From: Thermothelomyces thermophilus ATCC 42464
Taxonomy: Eukaryota; Ascomycota; Sordariomycetes; Sordariales; Chaetomiaceae
DNA length: 64,000 nt
NCBI RefSeq assembly: GCF_000226095.1
Contig: NC_016472.1
Span: forward strand, 3,782,001-3,846,000
Reading direction: 5' to 3'
Below are positions 43,826 through 54,958 of this stretch, piece after piece. The notes under the pieces were generated by a model that searched no databases, was not told the DNA's origin, and was given only the letters and a program-made list of their open reading frames with translations. How positions within the stretch are numbered: position 1 is the stretch's first letter; the number at the start of each line of letters is the position of its first letter. The position numbers and the translations under genes were made by a program.

Positions 43826-46800
43826 CTAGCCGCGCGCACGCATCCCAAGCCCCTCGACGCTCAGCGTCGGCACCTCGACCTCGCTCAATCCCAGGACGCC
43901 CTCGTCGCGGCGGCGGTCTACAAAGTTGTTGCACTCGCCAACCACCATGCTCCACTCGGCGAGCGCCCGCCCGGCATACACGGCACCGGGCGCATATACC
44001 CCGGTGGGGCGCTCGGGGCGGACTACTGGCGGGGGCACGGGCGCGGATACCGCAGGTCCGGCTCGGTTGTTGTTGCTGCTACGGTCAAGCGACCGACGCC
44101 GACCATCAAGAGTGCCGTTGCGGTCCAACTCAGAGCCGCCCGGGCCGAAGTCCGACATTGTCCTGATGCGGGACTGGACCTTTAGCCTGCCTTCGCCGTC
44201 GGCTTTGCCTTCGGTATCGCCGCCGTAATCATCGAACCCTGTTATGCCAAGTGGCGCAATATCGACGTTCAGCAACGGCCGTTTCTCGGCGTCCTTGACC
44301 CGCGATGGGCTGCGGGGTTCGCCGTCGTTGGCGGCGAGGGGTCTGGCGTTGCGCGCTTCGCTGATCAAGCCCGTCTGCAGCAGCCCGCTAACCCTCCGCG
44401 TCTCGGGCGGCAGGCCTGCCGAGACTGGTGGCGGTCCGTCGGCCCCGGAGCGGGCGCTGACCCGGGCCTGTGCGGGCGCCGGGAGCCGAGGCCGGGTTAT
44501 GATGCGGTCGCGGCTGGGCGGGCAAGGCATTGGCGTGCCGCCGGGGCCCGTCTGCCATGTCAGCGTGAAACGAAAGACGAAAGTGGCCGCGTCGAACGTG
44601 GGCGTTGACCCGGTAGACGAGACGGACGCGGAGGAAGGGGCGACGCCTGTCGAAGGGCCCTGCTTTGGCGGAGTCGGCGGACCCGGTGGCCCGAACGGGT
44701 TCGGCTTCCCTGAGCCGCCCGTCGGCCGCGAGGCCGCCGTATCGCGGCGAGCCTGCTCCAGCTCCTCCTCCCAACGCTTCGTCTCCGTCGTCGGACTGTC
44801 CTGCGAGGCGCCGAATGGGAGCACCTTGCCCAGGAGCGACAATCGCTTCTTGAACGACATGCCGCCGCCGTCCGCCTTCCCATTGCTGCTGCTCGAAGCG
44901 CCGTCGCCGGTGCCGGTTGCCGGGGCGCGGTAGTCAAACAGGGTATCCACGGTCGGGAAAGCGCCCGAGAACGAGTCGAAGCCGAGCCGCAGCGAGCGTT
45001 GCGGCTGTTGGACTTCGGTCCGGATGATGATGAACCGCTTGCCCGGGGCAGGGCACGCAGGCGCCGTCGACGGAGGCATGCGTCCCTTGGCTTCGGCATC
45101 CTGCTTGAGCCAGAGATAATGCGACCAGACCGTCTTCAGCCGCTGCGACACGACGAGGAAGATTTTTCTGTATTGTTGTCAGTCCTGAGACGGTTTTTTT
45201 TTTTCACAAAGAGCTTGGGATGCCACGGTTCCTTCCTTACATGTCTACCTCGCTGGCGCTGCCCGAATCCCTGCAGATCCGCCAACAGAGCAAGCGCATG
45301 TAATAAGCGCGGACCATCGGAGACCAGTGATTGAAAAACTTTGCAAAGACGCCTTCGGAGAGCAGCCAGCCAAGGCAGACGGCCTCCTTGCGGGCAGGGT
45401 CGGCGGTGATGGCATCCCAGAGGGTGTAGATGAAGGACAAAACGCGAATCTCGGACATGGTATTATTCGAGTCCATGAGCATCTTTCCGACATCGAACCA
45501 GAAAGGCCAGTCGATGTAATCGGTGGGCTTGGCAAGGCCGAGTTGGCAGAAGTAGTCAGATCGCCCGGTTTCGTCGACCGGAGACGTCGCGGCGCCCATG
45601 TTGACCGAGGTCTGGAAGGCGTCGAGCACGACCAGCGCCTCCTCGAGGAAGTCGCACAGCATAAAACACGAGGCGTGCTCGAAACGGGGCGTCCTCTTGG
45701 TGGCAGCCTTCGTGACGGCAACGAAGGCCTCGGCAAAGGTCTTCTTGATCTCTGGGCCTACGGCGAACGAGTTGTCGGCCAACATGTCTTTGAGCAGGAG
45801 CAGCAGCCGGTTCTCGTCCATTCCCTTCATCAGATTGCTCGGTAGCGGAGGCGCCGTCAGGGCGGCATCCGCGCCGTGGAGGGCGTCGGAAAGGGGCGGC
45901 CCCAGCACGGCATCGAGGGAGGCCTGGCGGTGGATAGTGCTGTCCAATATCGACAGCAGCTGGGCGTGGACCAGGGCGAAGGCCGGGGCACGCGCCTTCT
46001 CGACCAGCGGGAGGCCCTCTGGCATGAATTCTTGGGCGAGGACGTGAAAGTACCTGCAGAAGATGAAGAGCAGGTCCGTATCCCCGCCCCGCCACCTCGA
46101 CACCCAAGGGCCGTGCCAATGGATCTTGGCGACCAGGAGCGGGAGCTTGGCGGCCACCCGCAGCTTGTCCGAGAGCGTCTTGACCGACGACCAGCCCAGC
46201 TTGTGCATGTGCGACGGGAACAGGGCGACGATGTCGTCGCTCTCGCCCTTGCTCCTTCTCGGCAGCCCGAACTCGTCCGCCACCCTGCGCAGCAGGTCCG
46301 CGTTCAGGCCCCAGAGGCGAACCAGCACGTCGCAGACGCCGGGCACAAAGAAGAAGGCGTAGGCGCACGCCTTGCCGCACCAATTGACCAGGCTCATCGG
46401 GGCGTGCCGAAGCGACAGCTTCTCGACGACCAGCGCCATCTGCACCGTGAGGTTGGTGACGAACATGGTGCGGACGTTGTGCTCGGCCGACTCGGCAATC
46501 AGGAGAGAATCGGGGTCGTGCGCCGCCGCCACGGTCGAGCCGGTTCCCGACCGCGGCCGGACCCGTTCCCGGGCGCAGCGGTTGGCCAGGGGCTGGAACT
46601 GGCTCGTGCAGGCCCTCCACTCTGGACGCATCATGATCATGGTGATGGCCTCGAGCAGAGCCGGGCGGTCGACGCCGGCCACTGGTTGCAAGACGGGGAA
46701 GTGAACGCCGAGGGAGGCGATCGCCTGGCCAAGGCCGGTCGGCAGCCTCGAGCTGGCGCCGGTCAGCATCACCAAGAGGCCGTTCCACCACTTGTTCAGA

Positions 46801-48125
46801 ATGGTCGCTCTGCGGTCGAAGTCCTCGGCCGTCAGGACGGCTCGGTTCGAGTTGGACGGGTGGTATGCCGTGCTTCGCAGGAAGGGCACCAGAATCGACC
46901 GGACCACGCCCATGCGCCCGGCCGTGGAGCTCTTGGCAGCGAACTTGGAGAATTCCATGTCGAGCGTCCGGTACGTGGCCCAGAGCGGGTCGCGCGACGT
47001 CGGGTGCGGCATCGTCACGTTCGTGTCCACGGTCGACTGGGAGGTGTTCTCGGACGCGCTGCTGGCCGTTGCCGTGTCGGTATCCGGGTCGGTGTCGACG
47101 GACGGCGCCTTCGACGACGTGCGGGATGTGGCCGAGCTGACGCTATTGTAAGAAGCATTCTTCGGGACGGCGGCAGGAGAGGCCGGGAAGCCGATCGGGG
47201 ACGGCGCCGAGGGCGTCCCGCCCTCGGACTCGCTCGCGGCGCCGCTCCTGCCAAGAGAAGTCTTGAGGGTGAGGGACGGAGGGCCCCGCGAGAAGACGTT
47301 CTGCGGCTTCTGCTTGATCCTTGTCAGATAGCTGCTGGCGCGGTTCAGGGCGCTTCTCTTAGGCGGCGGCTCGGCGGTGCTCGCGGCGTCGGCCTTGGTC
47401 TGCCCTCCCGGAGTCGTTTCTGTGCCGAGCGCGGGAGCCGCCTCGGCGGAGACGGAACGGCTGGCGCCCCGCGGCTTCTCGGGTCTGCTGGGGGGCGACG
47501 GGGATCTCGACTTGGTGATCCAGGACCGCTTGGCAAAGTCGGCAAACGACTCGATCGTTCGTGATCGGTCCAATGGCTTCCCCAGCCTCTTGGGGCGGTG
47601 TTCCTCCTCGCCGGCCCGGACGCTGGGAGTCGTGTTTGTTGAGCCCGGAAACAACGAGAGGGGACGGTCGACCATTGATCTGCTCCGGTTGCGAACGTGG
47701 CCGCCCACCACCGTGACGCCGGCTGCCGTCTCGCTCGCGGTAGTCGGATGGCGATCGCGCTCGGATTTGGAGGGCGGAAGCGTGCCTTCTGTCGCCGTGG
47801 CGGGCCTCTGTGGTGGCTGCTCTCGGGCTACTCCCTCGACGGTGGCAAAGCCGAATGACTTCTCGAACTCGCTGACCAGGTCGAAGGAGGGAATGTCGAA
47901 GGCTGCGAGATCTGGCAGCGGCGGGAGGCTCTTGAAGCCGGGAGAGCGATCGACCGGGGCCGCATCCCGACTGGGAGATAGCGGGGGGGATGGTTTGGGC
48001 GGCAGGGCTCGGCCGGGGCCAGTTAACGTTAATGAATCCAACGTTGGTTGCGAGACATGAAAGGCAAGTGGTGTTCGGGACTCGACAGCCCACGAGGCCA
48101 CCGCAGCACCCCGAGAACCACTCAT
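43826..48125 (-). CDS. UPF0592/DUF1765 family protein
   Basis: Exons 48125-45241 and 45167-43826 on the minus strand give 1408 residues. This fungal family includes S. pombe C7D4.03c and, as I recall, S. cerevisiae YDL073W (Ahk1, tied to the Hkr1 branch of the HOG pathway); that link is from memory, not tested. Residues 1-380 are Ser/Pro/Arg-rich and disordered in character. The conserved part starts near RDPLWATYRTLDMEFSKFA and includes RRATILNKWWNGLLVML, FVTNLTVQMALVVEKLSLRHAP, VNWCGKACAYAFFFVPGV, WHGPWVSRWRGGDTDLLFIFC, DYIDWPFWFDVGKMLMDSNN and FNHWSPMVRAYYMRLLCWRI. The intron falls after SEVD; splicing gives SEVDIKIFLVVSQRLKTVWSHYLWLKQD. The last third is low complexity up to VVGECNNFVDRRRDEG near the end, the kind of signal-protein tail seen in the family. 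Hydrophobic patches are present, but a true membrane topology is not obvious. Confidence 0.88.
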
Positions 48126-51100
48126 CGCATGGCACAGACGGGCCACCGAACGCCCAGACTTGGCTCTGCCTCTGGGTTGCCCTCTTTGCTGCACAACACA
48201 GCCCCAGCGAAAGAAAAAGAACCCAGACAAACACTCGCGCACACACCTACAAGCCCACTCGCTCCCAGCTTACTGCGTAAGTGCGCCGGGATGTAATCCG
48301 TACAGAACACTAAAACCTCGCAGCTGCTGGCTCGTCGCGTAGGTCGTGGTGTGCACTGGTTCGCTGGTTCGCTGGTTCGCCGGGCACGCCAGCTCTGTCG
48401 GCAGCCGCAACGCCTCCCCCCCAAGAAAAGGGCCCCGGTTGGGCGCAACGGAACAGCGCAACAACCTACCTCTCCACAACCAAATGCCTACTAGTAGGCA
48501 GTTTTACCAGGTACGAACAAGGATGTGTTGGTGTGCTGTTCGGATGAGTGCGCGGGCAGGCGGGTTCCTCCCAAAGCGAGGGCTTGGGCCCTTGAGTCGC
48601 TGGTTCCTTCCTTTCCTGCCTGGCTCCTTGCCTGGTTCCTGCCGCTTCCACCGGGCGCAAGACGGGATTGTTGGCAGCAATCAGGGAATCCTCCCTTCTG
48701 TTTGCTGCGGCGCCGGGCTCTGATCCACTCTCGCTCAGAACATGTTCGCTGGAACTGACCCCTGGCAGGCGAGTAATAATATGACAATTAACGACGCGAT
48801 GACGCTATTGTGTAGGACATAGAAGGACAAGGGACAGGAATATCCCAGCAATCCGATAATTGAGGGGAAAAAGGGCCAGGCCTAGGAAGATAACAAAAAA
48901 AACATCAAAGATCGGGGGGGCAGCCACCATGAACTTTATTAGTGTAGAGCAACACCCGAAGGCGGAATACAAAGAGAGGTCGACATGAACCAGAGTCCCT
49001 GTCGAGGCTTTGCTCGAACTTGACTCGTAGTGGAGATCTCTGGCGGTCGCGCTCTCGCACCTTGCTGGCTTGGCAGTCGGGACAAGGCGAGCGACGATCG
49101 AATCGAGCGCACGGGTGCAGCGGCGGGTGGAAACCTTGCGGGATGAGGCCAGTGCTTCGTGGAGCGTCGGTGGCTGCAGTTGCGGGCACTAGGGCACCCA
49201 CTCTCCTTCCCTCTCGCGGCCCAGGTGGGCAGTTGTTGTCGTCGATCTCACCGAACGCGGGCAGATTTACCACAACACTTACTATACACGTATAGTACGC
49301 AGTACGTCGCGCTACCGCCCAGATGTGGCAGGCGGCCGAGGGACGGGACTGACCGACTGACGGCGCGTCCTGATGCGAAATGGCGCAACGTTGGGCGGGA
49401 AAGTGCACATGTCTGTTCTTTGCGAATCCGATCGGGGCTACGGATACCAGTACGGAGTACTTCGTAGTTCATGTAAAAAAAGCCTGCGGGGCGGTGGATA
49501 GGTAGAGGACCCGTGGACGCTCAGGTTCTCTGGAAACCAGCAGAAGTCGAAAGCGCAGGTTTGGAGGTCTTTCGATACGTAGCGGGGCCTCCCAAGGTGG
49601 ATCGTAACTAACAATATCCCAGCCTGGACGGCGGCCACGCCGCTGAATACGGGACTTCCTCGGGCGGTGAGAGAAGGTGTTCCTTGCAGGGGAGGATTGC
49701 GCTAAAAGAGAGGCCCGGCGTCAGGGGTTTGTCGCAGAAGCAACACGGCGCCCAGATGCGGTTGGGCGGTACGGAGTAAGTTACTTGTAATTCAGAGACG
49801 CGAACACATTTGTGTCTGGGGTTGCGTCGGGGTGCAGCTTTGTCAAAAGCCCTGCCGTCCAGTAGTCAATGGTCCCGCGTCTTTCTGTTTACACGGTCCT
49901 CCAATTGAACGATTGAAAAACAAGCGGCCTCTTCGGTCGGCCACCGCCATCGCAAAGAGCAAGGCCAGACGGCCGTGGCTCCCGGATTGACTGCTCTTTC
50001 CCGTCTTGTCAAACTTTGCGATGCCAAGCCGACTACTATGAGTATGCTGGTCGAGCTGAGGCCTCTCCACCCGCGTGGCAACCCCACGTCAAAGAGGGAA
50101 AGCGGCTTGATGATGAAGGCAGTTGCCCACGTCAACGTGGCAGTCCGCGAAAGCCGCGGCTGGCCCTCTCAACAACCTGGTCTTGATTTTCAGGCACGCA
50201 CGAGTAGAAACGGCTTACGCGGACGAATTGCGCAGGACTACGCAAAGATGGGGGGGGAGAGCAGGAGAGGGATGCCGGTCTCGGCAGCCGCGACTCACAA
50301 AAAGTTCTGTACGGATTACTGTGGTAGAAGAGAACCGAGATCCAAGATACCCGAGCTGAAAGCACCGTTCCGGGACACCGGCAGAGCGGCACATGGATCT
50401 CCGCTTAGCTGCTTGGCCGGGTTGCTCTCGCACCCGAGATCTCGTCAGAATCGGGCCACATTGCACTACGCTACACTAGCGCTGTTACTCTCACGCCCGT
50501 GCTTCGGCCACACGCACTCAGCCGCTCGACGGAAAACCCGAAGTGTCCGAGAAAGGCAACGCGTTCAGCAGCTCATAACTGCATCGCGCCCTTAACTTTG
50601 TCCCCCTCATACGGATTATACCAAGGTCAAAATACAGGTATAGAGCATGTTTCCCGAGCCGGCCTAGTGTAGCCTACAAACACACTGCACCAGCGCACTC
50701 AGTACACTGCCTGATCAAGTTGTGGAAACGAGGGCATGATGTGCTTTGGACAGCAGCCAGCATCAACATCAACATCAACATGAACTCTACGGAGTTGCAC
50801 ATTTCTGTATTTTTTTTCTCCTATCTCATTCATTCCCTCACCCATTACTCCACCTCCTTTGGGTTTTATTCTGCTGCTTCAGGTCTCGTCTTGGCATTCA
50901 ACGTCGAGGAGAGCGGCGTAATCGAACGTCATCGAACTCTATCACCACACGCGGTGAATGGTTACCTTGCGGACAGCGTAGGGACCATCGGCCCAAAAGG
51001 GTCCGTCATTCTCGCAAGCTCCAGGTCAGAAACCCTCTCCCGCCCCGAAGCCGACTCCGGCTCCGGTTCCGGGCCTCCGGCGGAGAAGCGTGGGGAGATC

Positions 51101-51192
51101 CGCCCACCGCTTGGACGAGCTTGCATATACCCACCGCCTTGGTCGAGGTCTCGGGACGGGACTGCATGTCTAGCTGTAGTGTACAGTACGGA

Positions 51193-51223
<31 letters not shown>

Positions 51224-52211
51224 CACACTAGCAGATCACGGCATCGGACTGCCGAGCTCCTTGCATGGTGTTAGTGCCGCCTCGTTCGTCTCCACTTCCA
51301 AGTCGCCCTAAGAGCGGGTTGGAGGGCGCAGACATGAGACAGGACCAGCCGATCTGTTGGTGAGGCAGTCGAGCGTGCACTATCAACGTGCCCCGTCCTC
51401 CGTGCGCTGCGCTAGAAGAACCACCTGATAGAACAGCCGAAACTCTCGGGAGGCGAGCTGAAGGCGCTCCGAGTGTCTCACCTAGTTGTCATGTTCGCCC
51501 GGCAGAGTTACGAGACGGACGAGCCACGCGGCTGACCGCGTCGTCCACAACTATGAATCGCTTTGTGTCTTCTCTCCCACATAACAAGGTCTCCCAAGTA
51601 AGCTCAAGGCACGATTAGCTCATTCCAGCCATGCGAGTTCGTTAGGCAGTTTAATACAGGTTTTCGATACTCAGTCATCACAGAACTTGCGGTAGGTCCG
51701 GGAGAGGGCAATCAATGCTAGGCAGATAGAAGAACCCGGCTATCCTCTACACTTTCCGTTCTCCTGGCGAGAAGTGGATTTATTAAGAGATCTCCAGGTT
51801 CCTGATGTACACTACCAGTAACCTGAAGGCCGGGAAATGGTAAAAGTTCTTTGACAGCGCTGATTGGTTATTCAAACTACTCCGTACTCAATCGTCAATT
51901 CGTCTTCAGGCTGGCATGTCACTGGTAAACTCTGATTGGTCGAAATGCCTCGGCATTCACTCTGACGGTACTGGGAACTATACGAAATCTGTCAATGCTC
52001 AAGAGAGCTGTGACTCGGTTCAAACAGATCATTTTGTCTTAAGGTGAATTCCTCACTTTCAATTCTCTTCCGCGTCAATGATGAACCATGCCATCAGAAA
52101 AATCCAAAATCAGTTTCCGAAGATAGCCTGCTGGTACTGTTTATTTCATTTACTTGCACTGCTGGGAGGAGAAGAAGGCCCCAGACTTATAAGACTCAGG
52201 GGGTGTAAACA
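48126..52211. other. 4.1-kb divergent promoter region (UPF0592 gene / ACR3)
   Basis: The longest spacer in the window. No gene is visible: several small frames (for example near 50720-51274) lack domains and contain microsatellite translation. It holds six TCCGTAC/GTACGGA heptamers (near 48297, 49451, 49771, 50309, 51187, 51890), CA and GA runs near 51195-51229, and paired CCAAT boxes before ACR3. A small uncharacterised or RNA gene cannot be excluded. Confidence 0.6.
51863..51939 (-). promoter_or_regulatory. Paired inverted CCAAT boxes upstream of ACR3
   Basis: ATTGG (CCAAT on the minus strand) occurs at 51863-51867 and 51935-51939, both within GATTGGT, 72 bp apart and about 350 and 275 bp before the ACR3 start codon. 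The CCAAT-binding Hap complex is a general fungal activator and these distances suit a functional promoter. Pentamers are common by chance, so support is modest. A heptamer TCCGTAC lies between them near 51890. Confidence 0.4.
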
Positions 52212-53549
52212 ATGGCACCCACTGATCCCGTCCCTCCAAGCCCTCCTCCAGTTCCTCCACGGTCGACAACAGACGACAACCCGACCAAGAATGGCCCGTG
52301 TGCGGATTCTAAAGCTCCGAGGGCCGATGTCGAGAAGCAGGAGCCCCAGAGTCCGCCCCGTTGCGAGACGGATCCGTCCGCGTCCAGGCTCTCGGCCTTT
52401 AGCTCCCTGGGCTTCCTCGACCGCTTCCTCGCCGCCTGGATCTTCCTGGCCATGCTGCTCGGCATCCTCCTGGGTAATTTCGTCGACCATGTCGGGCCGG
52501 CGCTGCAGAAGGGCACCTTTGTCGGCGTATCCATACCCATCGGTACGTCTTGTTCGGTCCAGAAGCCAGCAGTGTGGAGAATGTGAGCTGATGCGACTGA
52601 AGCCATCGGGCTCCTCGTCATGATGTACCCCATTCTCTGTAAAGTGCAGTACGAGAAGCTGCACGAGGTCTTCAAGACGCGGGAGATCTGGATCCAGCTG
52701 GGGTTCAGCATCGTCATCAACTGGATCGTGGCGCCTCTGGTCATGGTTTGTTTCTTCCCATCCCTTGGGCTAACCATCTATTCACCTGCCTGGCTTTTGC
52801 GCTCCGGGCCTTGCTTGGGGAGAAAGGAAGAAAGGTAGCTGACGGTTGCAGCTTGGGCTTGCGTGGGCTTTTCTTCCGGACGAAAGGGCCCTTCGCGAAG
52901 GTCTCATCCTTGTGGGCATCGCGCGGTGCATCGCTATGGTACTGATCTGGAACAACCTGGTGCGTCTCTGCCACCCCCCCCCACCCGGCCTACTTTTCCA
53001 TGACAAGAAAGCGAGGGCAGAAAAAAAAAGGACTGAACCCTGAACTGACCGTGCATCACCCTTCCTTCCTTTCCAGGCCGGCGGTAACGGCGACTACTGC
53101 GCCATCCTGGTCGCCGTCAACTCGCTCCTGCAGATCGTCCTGTTCGCGCCCGTCTCGCTGCTCTTCATCCGCGTCTTCAACCAGGGCGCCTCGGGTTCTT
53201 CGGCGACCACCACCCCGACTGTGTCGTACTCCACCGTCGCCACCTCGGTCGGCGTCTTCCTCGGCATCCCCCTCGGCGCCGCCGCGCTGACCCGTCTCGC
53301 GCTGCTGCCCCTCCTGGGGCCGGAGGGATACAGGGCACGCTTCCTGCGCCTCGTCGCCCCCTGGTCGCTCGTCGGCCTGCTCTTCACCGTCGTCGTCCTC
53401 TTCGCCTCCCAGGGCCGCCGGGTCGTCCACCAGGTCGTCTCGGTCGTCCGCGTCGCCGCGCCCCTCGTCGTCTACTTCTCCGCCATCTTCTTTGCCACCC
53501 TCGCCGCCGCACGCCGCGCCCGCTTCCGCCACGGCTACGCCGTCACCCA

Positions 53550-53582
<33 letters not shown>

Positions 53583-53730
53583 CGCCATCGCCGTCGCCGT
53601 CGCCTCGTACGGCCCCCACTCCGACCAGGCCCTCGCAGCCACCGTCGGGCCGCTCATCGAGGTGCCCGTCCTGCTGGGCTTGGTCTACGGGGTCAAGTGG
53701 TTAGCGAACCGGAGGGGTTGGGAGGAGTAG
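52212..53730 (+). CDS. ACR3: Arsenite efflux transporter ACR3
   Basis: Exons 52212-52542, 52603-52745, 52852-52959 and 53077-53730 give 411 residues. ACR3 exports arsenite across the plasma membrane after arsenate reduction. The N-terminal 75 residues are Pro-rich and hydrophilic. Membrane segments begin with FLAAWIFLAMLLGILLGNF; then KGTFVGVSIPIAIGLLVMMYPILCKVQYEKL, IWIQLGFSIVINWIVAPLVM, and LILVGIARCIAMVLIWNNLAGGN, which contains the conserved essential cysteine (Cys184). Further segments run to AVTQAFTAASNNFELAIAVAV and IEVPVLLGLVYGVKWL, for about ten in all. These blocks are diagnostic of the BASS/ACR3 superfamily. Donors are normal except intron 2 (GTTTGT), which is weak. No arsenate reductase or other arsenic gene is adjacent, so this is a solitary gene. 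Confidence 0.95.
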
Positions 53731-54146
53731 CCGTTCCTCGGGGAGAGGATGGCAGATATACAGTGCCGGAGTCGTGTTTCGTTGACTACATTGCAAGGTC
53801 TGGAGACCGCTGGAATGTCCGGCCGGTCACAACCTCTCCAAGACCGTGAGCTGAATAACACACAGGGCCATAACCGGACGGGATGAAACTCACCCAGACA
53901 CCATCATGTCGATATACACAAATAGAGATCATTGTCCGGTGCTGGCAGGTATCAAGAAGTGGAGGAGTACCTCTCTAAGCGCTCAACGATCTCTGTATCG
54001 GCTGCAGACACCAGTCTCAACGACATTGCGCATCCATTCCCGAAGAGCAGGACTTCCCGTTTCAAATAAGCTCTCGTCCTGAGCATGATGGGGCTCGTCT
54101 TGATCTCTCTCCTTCCGAACTGTCGGCCGCGCTCTCGACCCAGACG
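53731..54146. other. Convergent 3' spacer ACR3 / UCH gene
   Basis: The 416-bp stretch holds the 3' ends of two convergent genes. Nothing else is visible in it. Confidence 0.65.
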
Positions 54147-54958
54147 TCAGGCCGTCCGGGGGGCGAGAACCGTGCAGCTAAAGTTGATGTTCTCCTCGTC
54201 GGTGCCGGCGCTCAGGTTCATGATGCGCTTCAGGCCCAGGTCCAGTGCTCTGTGGCTCAAGACGTCCTCGCCCTCCCCGAGCGGGCCTCGGTCCAGCGGC
54301 CCCTCCCGTGAACCCTCGAGCTCCCAGAGGCGGCCGTTCACCTTGACGTACGCTACGAAGTGCTGGCCGCTGTGCTCGGGGCCCCCCTCGCTGGGCTCTG
54401 GGGTATCCCCCAGCGCGGCAACGGACCGATGGGCCTCCTCAAACTCCTTGCTATCGTGCAGCAGCCGGGCCCGCTCGTCCCTGGGCAGCGGCATGGCGTC
54501 GTTGCGCAGCCGCTCGAGAGTGCTCCCGGGAAGGATAAACTTGGGTGTCTGGCCGTTGATGGCACAGTGTAGGAAGCCGTAGGAGCCGCATGTGTCGCCG
54601 ATGATCTGCTTGAACCATATGATCGGTTCCTCCCCGGCCCCGGTGGCCTCTCCGCCATTGTAGTAGGTGGCCGGATCGCCGAGCGCCTCGTCCTCTGCCT
54701 CGCGGTCTTTCTTCCACGCTGGGGTAATGGGAATGATGGCGAGCAGTTCAGGCTCGTCCAATGAGTAGACGTCGTAGAAGGTTAGGTCGTCGGAGAGGCC
54801 GAGCTTCTTGGCTAGAGCGTTCATCACCTCTGGATTGTTCTCTGCGATGCAGGTTTACGGGTGAGCACCTCTACCCGAAGGAAAGATAGTGCAAACGGCA
54901 TGTCGCTCGTCGGCAGCGCGGGCTCACCTAGCTTGGTGAATATTTTCCTGTTCTCCAT
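54147..54958 (-). CDS. Ubiquitin C-terminal hydrolase (UCH-L3/Yuh1 type)
   Basis: Exons 54958-54928 and 54841-54147 on the minus strand give 241 residues, normal for the family. These cysteine proteases remove small adducts and process the C-terminus of ubiquitin or Nedd8. The 10-residue first exon supplies MENRKIFTKL and joins to ENNPEVMNALAKKLGL, the expected start. The active site is in WFKQIIGDTCGSYGFLHCAI: Gln89 (oxyanion) and Cys95. The general base is His171 in SGQHFVAYVKVNG. The position of the third catalytic residue, 15 after the histidine, is Glu186 (LWELEGS) where mammalian UCH-L3 and yeast Yuh1 have Asp in LYELDG. A crossover loop of about 20 extra acidic residues (ALGDTPEPSEGG region) precedes the histidine. 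Glu may be normal for some fungal members; I could not check. Confidence 0.93.

Noticed and set aside
45876-47564. 562-codon open frame on the plus strand opposite the UPF0592 gene
   Set aside because: Low-complexity Arg/Gly/Val/Glu-rich translation, wholly inside the exon of a protein with recognisable blocks; an antisense shadow.
50720-51274. 184-codon open frame in the spacer before ACR3
   Set aside because: The translation includes a CA/GA microsatellite and short repeats, with no domain or splice structure; overlapping frames are equally open.
52078-52623. Alternative 181-codon frame overlapping ACR3 exon 1
   Set aside because: Arg/Ser/Pro-rich out-of-frame translation of the ACR3 exon; the ACR3 frame splices into clear transporter segments.
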